Source of the DNA: Meandrina meandrites
Taxonomy: Eukaryota; Cnidaria; Anthozoa; Scleractinia; Meandrinidae
Assembly (NCBI GenBank): GCA_963693305.1
Contig: OY855904.1
Location: forward strand, 17,214,996-17,278,995
Length of the DNA: 64,000 bases
Direction of reading: 5' to 3'
Shown here: positions 47,023-59,000 of the stretch, in pieces
Layout of the letters: each line of letters opens with the position of its first letter
Position numbering within the stretch: position 1 is the stretch's first letter
Program-made: the position numbers and the translations under genes
The notes under the pieces: model-generated
Told to the model about the DNA's origin: nothing
Seen by the model: the letters and a program-made list of their open reading frames with translations, nothing else
Databases searched by the model: none

Positions 47023-48124
47023 CTTAGAAGAAAAGAAGCCTCTGGTGTCTATTTAAACAATAATGGGCCATATTCAATTGTGAGTATGAAATAAGTCACT
47101 AGATTTCAAAGTCAGCAAAAATGATTGCCTTCAGCATTTTAGTAGTAAACATTGCTTGTGAGAGTTCCTGAAAATCTACTAGTATTTCGCTAGTTGTCTA
47201 TATATCGCCTGTACCTAGATGATTGACAGCAACAAAAAACCTAAGCCATTGATTGAGCAGAGTTCATGTGTTACTGAAAGGCCCAGTAGACAAGTTCAGC
47301 ACAAAAAAAGGTACTTCAAAGCACAGGGCAATGTAACTTCAATCTGTATTTGGGGTGATGTCTTGACGTAATCTACAGTAAATTCATCTCAATCATTTTC
47401 TAGAGGAAAAGAAGGGGACCAGAAAGGGGTGCAGATAGGGTCCATGTGAAAGTCCACATTGGAGGGGCTTTATATCTTTTACTGGACTGAAGTAAACTGT
47501 GAAACCACTGCATGACAATCCCAGCAAGACAGCTTTTGATGTTTAAATATTAAACATGGAGGGGCAGAAAGTTTACAATCCTCAGAATGTACAGGTTAGA
47601 GGGTTGAAAACTAAAATTTTGGAGCACTCACTATTTGGGCACGCCCACGAATATTTAATATTCAACTTCAACTTTTAATTAGTTTGATACTGCTCCTTAG
47701 CTTAAGCTAGTTTAAGGAAGTTTACAAGGTTTCTATTGAGTTTCTCAGTTCATTTTCCATGTCTCTTCATCAATTAGAGATTACCAAGTGAAACTATTTT
47801 TGTATGTTAGTGAACCATTAGCTGTGGACTGTGTAGATTATTTTAAAGTGGAAAGTAGCAAGTTACGCTTATTTATGGAGCTGAAAATGGTACTCACCAA
47901 ACCAGGCGAGTGATCGGTTATTTGTACTCGCCTAACATTTTTGACACATGGCATGGAGGGACAGAAAGTTTACAAATCATCCTCAGAATGTATAACTAGT
48001 TACAGGGTTGGAAACTAAACTTTCGGAGCACTTGCCATTTGGGCAAATGCTAATACCCAACCCTGAGGTTAGTATTCATATAGTTATATTTAAATTTCTT
48101 GTTAACATTTTTACCTTTTATCAG
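47023..48124. other. Duplicated spacer, no gene recognised
   Basis: Parts match the spacer upstream of copy 1, for example GGGGCAGAAAGTTTACAAT with CTCAGAATGTACAG (47560 and 23855). A second internal match lies near 47955-47990. No coding exon is supported. Confidence 0.5.
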
Positions 48125-48328
48125 GGTGAAATAATCTCTAACAGCTACTTCCGGGATATTTTGCAAAACTATTCTAGTGCTATTATGAGTTTATTTAGCA
48201 TGCATTTACCACAATCTGATACCACACGAAATCGACATGTTTTACAGCTTAAACAAAGAAAAGTCAGAGAAAGAGATTCTAGATTGGATATTTATAAAGG
48301 GACACATCGCAGACAAGCTCCTCTATAG
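48125..48328 (+). CDS. Possible terminal exon on the plus strand, unknown
   Basis: From acceptor TTTTATCAG the frame reads NSYFRDILQNYSSAIMSLFS, then QSDTTRNRHVLQLKQRK and ends GTHRRQAPL. The homologous segment upstream of copy 1 is split by the transposons at 24267-25326 and lost beyond 25440. It could be an old pseudogene fragment; I recognise no family. Confidence 0.25.
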   Translation, partial: GEIISNSYFRDILQNYSSAIMSLFSMHLPQSDTTRNRHVLQLKQRKVRERDSRLDIYKGTHRRQAPL

Positions 48329-48789
48329 CGCAGTTACAATACAATCAACATGCATGCACGATCCTACATTGTAGTTCATGTCAAACAATGCACTCGAGCT
48401 CTTTATAGCTAGATACCGAGTGAACAACTTGTATCCAAAAGAACTTTGTAAGACGAAATGAAAAATCGACATATCACAGTTGCGAAACTCTCACCTTAAG
48501 CGATCAAAACCACATCAAATGCCATCGTCAGGGCGAACTACAGGTTGCATTGTTGCATTCTGCTGCATTTCCAGAGGGAAGTACTTCACATCATCTGACC
48601 AATTAGACGCGCCTCCTGACGTCACGTGTTATAAGACAGAGCTACGAAGCGGGGAAGGGTGGTGTCGTAGAAAGAAGAAGAACGGAAAGACGTTTCCCTT
48701 CTGATTATATATCCTTGCCCATTGCTATAATAATTTTGTGTACTATGATATGCAAAAGTTGACCAAAACATCTGTTCGTTAATTTATGG

Positions 48790-49185
48790 AAATTATGGGA
48801 GATTTCCCTTTTGGTTGAGGTGGGGGTGGGGGTGGGGGTAACGTAACACCAGGCAAAAAAACAATCTTGAGTTGCCGAGATCTTTTGCCTACCGTGGGCC
48901 CAAGATATTTAATGACTTGCCCAAGAATATAAGAGAGACAAATGACCTGAACCTTTTTAAAAAGAGAATTTCTAAACATATTTTAAATTTGTAAATAATC
49001 TTTTATAAATGTAATGTACATAGTTTTTTATTTCGAATATTATTTCAACCTTCCCCCTTTTTCCGATTTCTTTTTTTCTTCTTTATTGTAAATATTTTAA
49101 TCTTTTATCTTTTTAATTTCTGTATGGCGGAAGAGCCCCCAAGGGGGAGCTATACAATAAAGTATGTATGTATGTATGTAATCAT
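48790..49185 (+). mobile_element. 5'-truncated LINE 3' end
   Basis: The frame 48866-48994 reads LELPRSFAYRGPKIFNDLPK and ends RISKHILNL. This is the C-terminal signature (RGPK-x-x-N-x-LP) of many non-LTR retrotransposon polyproteins. The element ends in a TATG microsatellite, as such elements often do. The copy-1 spacer (near 29090) lacks it, which gives an empty site. Confidence 0.7.
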
Positions 49186-49330
49186 TTCAGTGTGCCTGAG
49201 ATCCCTTCAGCTTCAGTGTATCTACGATGTATTTTACTACAGGAGAGGAGAGGAAAGAGCTCCTAGCACTACCCTGAGCCCTTTTAGCCCCATACCCCTT
49301 TATCCTAGACGACGAGAAATAAAATGGCTA

Positions 49331-52300
49331 CATGCACTGTAACAATACTTTGTTGTTGTTTTTTTTCATAAATAAAGTTATTCTTACTTTTTGTTAAAAA
49401 AAAAATTAATGAAATATTTTTTACTTTATTTGACAGTATCTAGAGTTTAGGAGGCATACGTACCCGAAGGCTGTTCTTCCTGTGCATAACTTCGGATTCA
49501 ACGAATATCTCATTCGCATTTCAAGCAATTCAAAAACTGTTCATTCATCCCATGATCTGAATCTATGTTTTGTGGTGTTGGGGTGATTTTTGTCTCGTGT
49601 TGCCATGGTAACACGAGAAGTTGGTGTGGGACCTTTGGCATTGAGAAGTACTTCGTGTAAGATCTCACGTGTGGTTACAAAGCGACAAGTGAACAATGGA
49701 TATATATTTATGGTAAATTTATGGTACATTATATGTGTTCTTGCTGGGAGAAAAGTTTTTAGGTATTTATTTTATACAGAAACTCATGGGTTTCTGTTTT
49801 ATACGCGTTTGACAAGGTATAGAGTAAATTGTAAATGCTGGGACATTATGTTTGGTCTTACACGGTGTTGGCAGAGTGGTTTTACTTTGTAATACCGCCA
49901 AAAAATGTGAAGAATGTGATAAACAGATTTTATCGAAGTTAATTAAAACAGATGTAGTTTTGTCGTGTACTGCTTGTTGAGTGCGGGGGGAAAGGTTCAA
50001 GAATATTTCGTGTAATTCCTTGCAGAAGGTTTGTGATTGAGTTTAAAGGAGTAAGAAACATTTTACTAGAAATTTCTGTAATTTACAATGATTTTTGTTT
50101 ATACTTTGGTGATGTGATTGTTGTAATATGATTGTTGTAATACAGTGTTTCTATTTTTTTACGAGTGCACTCGCATGATGATATTAGCGTTGATGTTATC
50201 TGTTAATAAACGGCACGGAATGCAGAAGCGATGCCGCGAACGTTCTCAAACCCTGACCCTATCTAAGGATAAAGAAAACGAAAATTGATACCCTTTCTAA
50301 GGCCCAAACCCGAAAATTGACACCCTATTCAAGGGGAGGAGAAGCATTGCATGACGACTCAAATAACGGCTAACCGCGCACGGCAAAGCTAAAATCTTTC
50401 AAAATCGCTCTGTTAATACTTAATGACGGATAGTTCAGTTTTAACAGACAATTTCTTTTCGTTTAGCTGGGCGTTTATTTGAGCTGATAGAATTTAGCTA
50501 CCCTATCTAAGGATCACACCGGGAACACAATGCCAAAAGGAACAAAAGTGATACCCTATTTAAGGACCGAGAACATCAAATCCCGCGGCACATACCTATA
50601 TAGCCCATATATGGGAGTACCCCCCCCCCCCCCCCGGGGTTAGAAACGACTAATATTATGTATGACCGAAAAGAGAGAAATTGTATTTGATGAAATTTCT
50701 TCCGATTGACGAGCAGAAATGTCTATCGGAAAGGCAAAGCAATTAACATTAATTTTATATTTTTTGACCCCGAAGATTGACCTGAGTCAGGAGGTACTAG
50801 ATGTAGGTTCGTATATCTTGTTGTGAATTTCACGCTACAATATAACACAACTTTTATAGAGCGGCAGCAACAGCCCTTTTAGTGAAGTTGTGAAGAGGAG
50901 TACATGTAACGTATTTAGGATGAAGAGTCTATTTTTTGTCAAAATTAGCTTTACGCTTTTCAATTTTGGATATCTTTGAACTGCAGCTAGCAGCTATCAA
51001 GTAAAATACAGACATGCTTTACGTTTTTAAAATAACATTCTAACCTTTAAATTGTACTATGAGATTATCAATGAAAATTAATTGTAACTCAACAAGAAAA
51101 CGCGTAGAAGAACAAAATACACCAGGTTAGTTAGAAACGCATAATACAATGTATAACCGAAAGAGAGAAATTATATTTGATGAGTTCTCTTTAAGCTTTG
51201 AAAAGCAGAAACGTCTATCACCAAGATGTCAGTAGATGGACCTGTAGATAGCCGTCTTCTCTTCCTTACCCCCCAGAGGACGGGTGGCCGGGAAGAAGAG
51301 AAGACGGCTGACATTTCAGACTAGACCTGTAGAGTTTTCGTTGACGTTGTTGTGCATGTCGCGCTACACACTTAGTATACTCAAGGGATGGATGAATCTC
51401 TAAAATCTCTTTGGAGAGTCTTGTCTTGTAGTCTCTTGACGTATAGATTTAATGGGTGTCGATCGTTTCGCCTACATTTTCACTCTTTAAGAACGAGGAA
51501 TATACATCGTGTTTAGCGTGTTTGGGCTCTCACGTTTAAAAAGAACGAAGAATATACATTATGATTAAACGTCAGGGTAGGTTAAACATCTCACACAGTC
51601 TAGGCGATCAACTTAAGTGTAGGCGAATCGACTTGTAGGCGAAACATCTCTGCAGGCGAAACGACCGGATACCGATTTAATAAGTGCAATTATAGGATGT
51701 ATCAGAATAACAGCTTTGTTTTGCCTATTTAAAGAATAGCGTGCTTTGATATCTACCATGTTATCTTCAGTGGAACTATTGAATGTGATGGATTTTGGGA
51801 AAGTTGTTGAAAATGAATTATCATTCTGTTTACAACGCGTACAATAATGGTGCAGCTGGTTTTAACAGGATATTTACTGTTCAGCTCTATTTATAGTGAT
51901 TACAGTGGTGGGATATAGCAGATATAGTTTTCACGATCTTCGTAAAAATCAAACAATGTTCTAGTGTCACGAAAATCTGGAAAAAAGAGTAACACGAGAC
52001 GGCATTAAGTGCTTTTGATTGGGGATGGTTGGGAGATAGTTCTTCTAAAAGGATCAATAAAATCTAGAGAAAAGAACTATTGCAGATTTGATGTTGTTTT
52101 AAAATTAACAATCGAGTAAATACAGTATTGGGACGTTGCATCCATTTTATTGCTCCAACAGCTATCAACGAATGACTGTCCAGAATTGAAGTTTTTTACA
52201 CAAATAATATTTACAAGCTACCGGTCTAAGAGTGCATTCGATTGACCTTTGTATTACACAATAGGAATACATTCCGGTCGGATCCAGAATAGCAATTCCG

Positions 52301-52590
52301 TCAATACGGCAATTATTCTGTTTCCGTTTGTGGAATAATCTAAGCCGTAGACTCCGCCAAAAACATGTTTTCTTTGCATGTTTTGGTACCGCCCGCGGCC
52401 ACCATTTTTCAGTTGTTTTAAAAAGGCCGCCACGCGAAGAGGAAGCGACGGCGTTACTCATTGGACGGAAATTCGTTTGGTGCTATTTCGGAATATGGTC
52501 AATCGAGCACACCCTAAATCTCTACCCTCTAGCAATCTCTAGCAATTTGCATCAAAAATGGCTGTGATTAGCTAAAGCGCAGCATCATTA
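49331..52590. other. Spacer downstream of NLR copy 3
   Basis: No supported gene. It includes the poly-C-ended repeat (50265-50637), minisatellite units (51484-51565), a short foldback near 51248-51312 (GATAGCCGTCTTCTCTTC answered by GAAGAGAAGACGGCTGAC), and otherwise AT-rich DNA. Confidence 0.5.
50265..50637. repeat. Second copy of the poly-C-ended repeat
   Basis: Units such as ACCCTATCTAAGGAT and ACCCTATTTAAGGACC precede TAGCCCATATATGGGAGTAC and a run of about 15 C, as at 1-118. Confidence 0.6.
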
Positions 52591-52918
52591 AGGCCCGGTA
52601 ATATGGGTAACATTTTTGCTCAACTTGTGTCGCAACATGGATTGTTGCATTGCAAGTTGAACGAGTTGTTGCTCGCATTACTACCGTTTGCTCAACTTGT
52701 CTCGCAACAAATTTCAGTGTTGCAAGTTGAGAAAAAAAATGTTGCAAAAAGTAGAACTCGGTTCTCCTTTTAACATGTTGCTGCAACTTGCAACACTGAA
52801 ATTTGTTGCGAGATAAGTTGAGCACGCGGCAGTAATACGGGCAACAACTTGTTCAACTTGCAATGCAACAATGTTGCGACACAAGTTGAACAAAAATGTT
52901 GCCCATATTACCGGGCTT
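52591..52918. mobile_element. MITE with long inverted repeats near the 3' end of copy 3
   Basis: GCCCGGTAATATGGGTAACA and CTCAACTTGTGTCGCAACA on the left mirror TGTTGCGACACAAGTTGA and TGTTGCCCATATTACCGGGC on the right. The arms contain iterated GTTGCAAGTTGA words. It starts 229 bp beyond the stop of NLR copy 3. Confidence 0.75.
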
Positions 52919-53146
52919 TTCTGAATATATACAAATATTGTGTTTGTCGAAGGAACCCACTACAAATACGACTGCACCAATATTTGAGAGAAAAACGAAT
53001 CCACGGAAAAGTCCCTGCTTTCAGCCCAGCAAGTTAACCGAAAGTGAATCGAAACTCCGTCCAATTTACAGGTAAAGAAATCTTGAGCACGCCAGTGACT
53101 CTTGAACCATGGACAACAGGACACAAGAAACATACTGCAAGAGGTT

Positions 53147-56052
53147 TCAGGCATGGAGTGGCTTAGTAATGATCCATTTTAGCGTGTAACTCATCCGCGG
53201 AATAATCTGTACAAGGTTTTCTTCTCCTAACTTACTAATTGGGTTATAGCGCAAGTCTAAATAGGTCAGAGTATCATTATACGGAAATGCATCTGCAAAT
53301 TCTGCTGCTCCTGTATCACCGATATTGTTACCTTGTAGCTTCAAATGCGTCAAAGCACGATTTGATCGTAGTGCCTTTGCAAGGGCTGCAGCGCCTGTAC
53401 ATTCAATTTCGTTACCGCTCAAATCAAAACGCTCAAGAGTACGATTAGACTGCAGGGCCTCTGCGAGGGCAATTGCACCTGAAGAGTTGATCGAGGCATT
53501 ACTCAGACATAAACGGGTCAACTGAGTACCACTCGGCTTAAGTGCCTTTCCAAAGGCTGCTGCTCCTAAATTGCCAATCTGAATTTCGTTTGGTATAAAC
53601 ATACTCCTCAGATAAAAATGAGTCAGAGTGCAGTTTGACTGGAGAGCTTGTCCAAGCGCTGCTGCTGCTGAGTCATTGATGGCATTGCCCCTGAGATCTA
53701 AGTAAGTCAGTGAACAATTAGATCGAAGAGCTTGTGCTATTGCAGATGCCCCTGATTCACCAATGCATTCAGAACGAACGTCGTCAAAATCAGAGGAGGG
53801 CCTAAAGAAGTCGGGTATTCCTTCCATATTCTCACCAAAAATGCCCATATCTAAATAGGTTAGGGTACGGTTAGACTCCAAAACGCGAGCAAGGGCTATG
53901 GCTCCTCGGTCACCAATGAAGTTGATACTTAAATCCAAGTACTCTAGCACATTATTTGACTGGAGACCTCTTGCTAAAGCTTCTGCTCCAATATGACTTA
54001 TCATATTACAATGCAGATTCAAATGGGTCAAAGTGCTATTGGACTGAAGAACCTCTCCTAATGCTTTGGCTCCTGAAATACGGATCCTGGCATATCGCAG
54101 ATTCAGATGGGTTAACGTGCGATTCGACTGAAGGGCTGATGTAAGTGATGTAATGCGCAAGTCAGTCCGCAAATGTAAGTGCATCAGCTTGTGGCTTGAC
54201 CGAAGAACATGCTCAATTGTTGATAATGCTACCTCGTCTAGACTACCGTACCAAAATAAATCGGTCAGTTTGCAGTTGGCTTTTAAATATTCAGAGAGAA
54301 CGAGGGAAGAACGTCGACCACTGTCAACTCTAAATTTATGCACTGGAAAGCAGCGTGCCAATGTAAGTGCCATTTTCTTCTGGTAATCCTTTAAACTAGT
54401 TTTATCTTGTTCACACTGACCAATAAGATACAGAGTTTCACACAAGAATACTTTCGGCGTCTCGTAATTATTGTCAAGCATCTGCCTTTCTTCATTTCTA
54501 TCCCAGGAGGTATCTTTACAAATGTCCGCATCGTCATCGTCATCGTCATCCTTGTCGTCGTCACCTTCGTCCTCGTCTCCATTGTCATCATCACTGTCGG
54601 TCTCGTACAGGTAGCTGGCGTCGTCACCAAACATACATTCACCATTGTCGTCGCTTTCTCCTTCTTGGCTTTCGTCGTCGTCTCCTTCGATGTCTTCGTC
54701 TTCTTGCAAATAATTAAAAAAAGGGAAATCTTCTGGCTTTTCATGGTGAAAGGAACCACAGAGACTTGACACCAGCAGAACTGCCATATCATCACTCTTA
54801 CTTGCAACCATTGTGAAGAGAAATTCCCACACCCGCCAATACTTGTCAACAGGACTGAGCTTAGCTAGCAGGATCCCTTTTTCGCTGTCGCTAGTTTGCA
54901 GTTCATGGGCCAAGTGGAACGCCCCAAAATATTCCTGAAAGGATTTGTGCGTAAATGCATAACTTGACATTGGTTTGATTTTGCTTACACTAGCTTCTCG
55001 AGAAAGAAAACCAAATTCAATAAATTCAGTCGACTGGCCTTTAAGCTCCACTTCACTGAAAGCCAATTGACTTTTCAGCAGAGCTTCAAGCGCCAACTTT
55101 CCTAACAAATTCAGCTGGCCTGCGCATGCCTCGATGGGATCATTGTCATTCAAAGGTATTCCCTTCTTTGCATGATATCTCCTCAAAGCGCACGAAACAA
55201 GTTCATCGTACAACTTGGTTTTGTTTAAAGGGAACATTCCTCGCGAATCTTCACAAACAAGACACAACAGAGCTGTGTTTAGTGGATTAGCAGTCAATTC
55301 CCTGAGATGCGGGCTCCGGTCCAATTTCTTAATCATTTTCTTTGCTAGGCCTGGATCCTCGTGATTGCTAAAGTACTTTGTAATGTAACTGTCAGCATCT
55401 TCTCTTGTGTAACCAACAATCTCAAGAAGTGTGTCACAATATCGCCGCAACTTCATTCCCGCTTCATGACGCGCTGTCAACATGAGATAAACATTAGAGA
55501 AGACTCGACCTTGAATTAAGGGAAGAAAACTCTCGAATAGATCGTGACGAAATTCATCCAATCCATCAAGAACCAATAAGATTTTGGATTGATAACAGTG
55601 AATGAATTGGAAGAAGTTTTCCTTTTCTTTCTTGTCTGAATCTTGTGGTAGTAGTTGATCATAAATAGCTTCCTTGACGTTATCAGTCTTCATATCACGG
55701 CACTTCAACAGAAGCAGCATATCCACTTTAGGAAACGAGGCTTCAGGTGCAATGTCCTCCACAGACCAATCATGAGCAAGCTTCTGGCAGTAAGTGGTTT
55801 TACCCATCCCAGGCTGTCCTTCAATCAGAACCACTCTTGGTTTGTCACATTCTTTATGTGGTTTAAATACATCTGTCATATTGACGATGTCATGTGTTAG
55901 CCTTGCTCGTTCTTTTTTCTTGCTAATTATCTTCAATCGTGTAAAAATGTTGGACAGCTCCATCTGTAGTTCATCCTCACACCATGGGAAGGGACACAGA
56001 ACAGCACCTTTGTAGTCTCGTCTGATTAGCTCCACAAGTTTACCTGGAAAGG
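53147..56052 (-). CDS. NLR copy 3, NACHT-LRR exon
   Basis: Begins at acceptor TTTTTCTAG with FPGKLVELIRRDYKG and ends MSYTLKWIITKPLHA before TGA at 53147. P-loop and Walker B are intact. 54528-54707 encodes about 60 residues that are mostly Asp, Glu, Gly and Ser, including DDDKDDDDDDDADIC. LRR consensus ALxxxL-x-SN-x-TLTHL-x-L. Open frames on the other strand and in shifted frames over the acidic region are composition artefacts. Confidence 0.9.
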
Positions 56053-59000
56053 CTAGAAAAAAATGACTGTATCAAAAAAAATTAAATCCAGCTTTTGCAA
56101 TAAACAAAAATAACTTGAACCTGGTAACGTAAGTCAGGAATAACAAATTCTAAGATTTGGCAAAGCAAATTAGCATCATCTTAAAAATACAGAAAAAGCG
56201 ACATAAAATGTGAGTATACTAATTTCGAACGTAAACTTGTTTCCACGACTAGCTTGAGTTACTGACTGAGGCTTCTAATATTTCTACCAGGGTTATCATA
56301 TGCCATCTTCTCTTTTCACACACACTCGCTTATCCTCAAAACTAATCCTACAACCACAGACAAATATGCTGGGAAGCTTTGCACTTTTGTTCTTCCACTT
56401 CACTCTTCTATTCAAACTTACTCAAAGACTGTAAAGTGAGGTTCCATATCATTGATAGGGGCGTGGGGGAGAGGATCCTGAAGCAGTGCACGAATTGTGT
56501 TTACTAAGTTGAATTCAAACTTCACTCTAAGTGGGTATATTTTTTACAACCTTCCCAACTATGTTTGTCTTTGGTTGTAGCAGAATGCGGGAAGTTCTTT
56601 ACATTTTTACTTTCAATTGTCCATGAACTAGTTTTTGCATTCTAGAGAATGTAATTGCAGTAGATACTTAAGGTGATGAAAATCAAACGATTCTAGGAAA
56701 AGTAGACTATGAGCTAACTTAAATTTCTTTTTCTGCTTTTTGGACATTCCACTACAAATTCCACTGAAGTTATTATTTATAGCGAATAATTGACAAACGT
56801 ACCAGGTGGAACAGGATTGTCTTGGCACATGGATACACCAAATTCCTTTGACGATGTTAAGTCTTCCACATGTTCTGTGAGATGGCATCCAGAAAAAGGA
56901 AAAGTTTATTATGGTGCAACATCTCAGGAAAGTAGTAAAAGATTTCATGGGGCTAAGATTAGGTGTTAAGTCATCTTAACCAAATCTGAATAAATTATAA
57001 GAAGTGCATACAGATGTCTGTAACTAAACGCAGCTAAACTTAAGCAATTCAAAGTAGCTACAAAAAACACAATGCCAATGTTATGAGGTCTCTGATGACA
57101 AGTGTGAAGAGAACCTTACCTATTCTATTTTTATTATTGTCAGGGGTGTAAAAGGGTATATAGTTGCGATATTTATAATATATATTGCTTTCTATTACAT
57201 CTTGAAAGTGTCTCAGGCTGAATTGGACTCTTTTCCACATTTTTATCATATGAGTGGGCTAAAAAAACTTGGTGGGCCCGGGCCTTAATGGACCTACAGG
57301 CTAGCTACACCCTAACTGTACATGCAAGTAAAATGATCTCATTTGATTCCTATAATCACCTTGAAGGTGATAAATCTTGTCTTCAACAAGCATAGTGCGA
57401 CTCTCTGTGCTCTGCTGACTGCTCTCAAGCCTTTCCATCCTCTGGTTTACATTCCCTACAATACATATAGAAATTACAATGTTAAAGACCTAACACATAA
57501 GAGAACACTTGATTCCTCAGGGAAAAACAAACCAAGGTGAGTATTGAAACAACATCTCAATACTCACCTGCAGAGTAATACCACAGCCTCTCTTCAAAGC
57601 TCAAAGTCTTTCTTTTTGGCTTTATTTCTTTCCCCATACAAATCCTTACATATATGCAAATCACTTGAATCACATAACAATGCAAAGGTCAACATATAAA
57701 GAGCTACTCATATATCAAGCTTGGGCTACCTGTGAGCATACCTGTAGGAATGTGGGAGTATTTAAGTCAGCTTAGTTTATATCAAAGGAAAACATTACAT
57801 TCCAATAATCACCTTGAAGATGATGCACTCTGTTTTCAACAAGCATAGTGTGACTCTCTGTGCTTTTCTGACTGCTCTCAAGCCTTTCCATCCTCTGTTT
57901 TACAGTCCCTACAACACACATAAAAGTTACAATCTAACCTGATATATAAGTGCAGAATTGTAACAAACAAGAAGTCAGAGGGGAAAACCATCAAACAATA
58001 CTGCTCTAATTTTTAACTGCAATACAAATACACTTACATGACATAAGGTAAAAACACACTAATGACATGTAATATATCATTCTATCCTTAATATTGTCTA
58101 TGTGTGTTTGTTGGGACTTGAATTAATAAATATATTTGTGTTCACCACTGCAACCATTCTTTCCATCAGCTAAAGTTTTTTCTCTTGTTTTACAAAACTA
58201 CATAAAATATGAACAATTAAATTATTACCTTCAAAATCCTTTATTCTGCCTTCAAGTATTCCTGTACGATGTTCTAAGTTCTGCTGACTCATTTCCACTC
58301 TTTGCATCCTCTGTTCTATCTCTTCCAGAGTTGTTGCAACATTTTGCAGCTCATGTTGGACTTTTCTTTTTTCTTCCTCAAATTCTACAGACATGTTGTT
58401 CACAGAATCTTGTAGTGACTTACATTCTTGTTGAACCAGTTGCAACAGTGCTGGGTCCACAGGGGAATTCATGCACAGATGTGTTCCTGTAAACAAAACA
58501 ATAAGGAAGTTATCAGTGCCTGCATCAGGGGTGTTACGAAAACTAAGACCCTCGAAAACTAAGACCTAAGACCCATCTTAGTTTTCGTAATTACGAAAAC
58601 TAAGACCCCCCAAATCTTAGTTTTCGTAATTACGAAAACTAAGACCCCCCAAAAAAACGAAACATAGAAGGATAGAAATGCTCTTTTATCAATATTAATG
58701 TGTTTTTAAAGACGCGAAGACTTGCGCCGCATAAAAAAGAAACAACGACAACAAAAACACGAATAGATCGACTCGGTCAACTCAATATGGGCCTATCGTG
58801 GGCAATCATTTTAACGCTACTTTGGGCTACTTTTATGCACTCCGAAGGCCTAAAGAAATGCCGAACATAGACCCATTGCAGGCAAGACTGATATGATTGT
58901 TTTTAGGCAGATTTAGAACCCGAGGGTTGCGTGACATACAGTTCAACTCTCATTTCTTTTATAACCGAACTTCTTTTCGCTGATAAATCGCATACATTTT

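Noticed and set aside
54391..54849. Thr/Met/Lys-rich minus frame and Val/Ile-rich plus frame over NLR copy 3
   Set aside because: Shadows of the Asp/Glu codon repeats in the acidic insert; the NACHT-LRR frame is continuous through it.
58577..58643. CRISPR-like repeated palindromes
   Set aside because: The repeats are the ends of a eukaryotic foldback transposon, without regular unique spacers.
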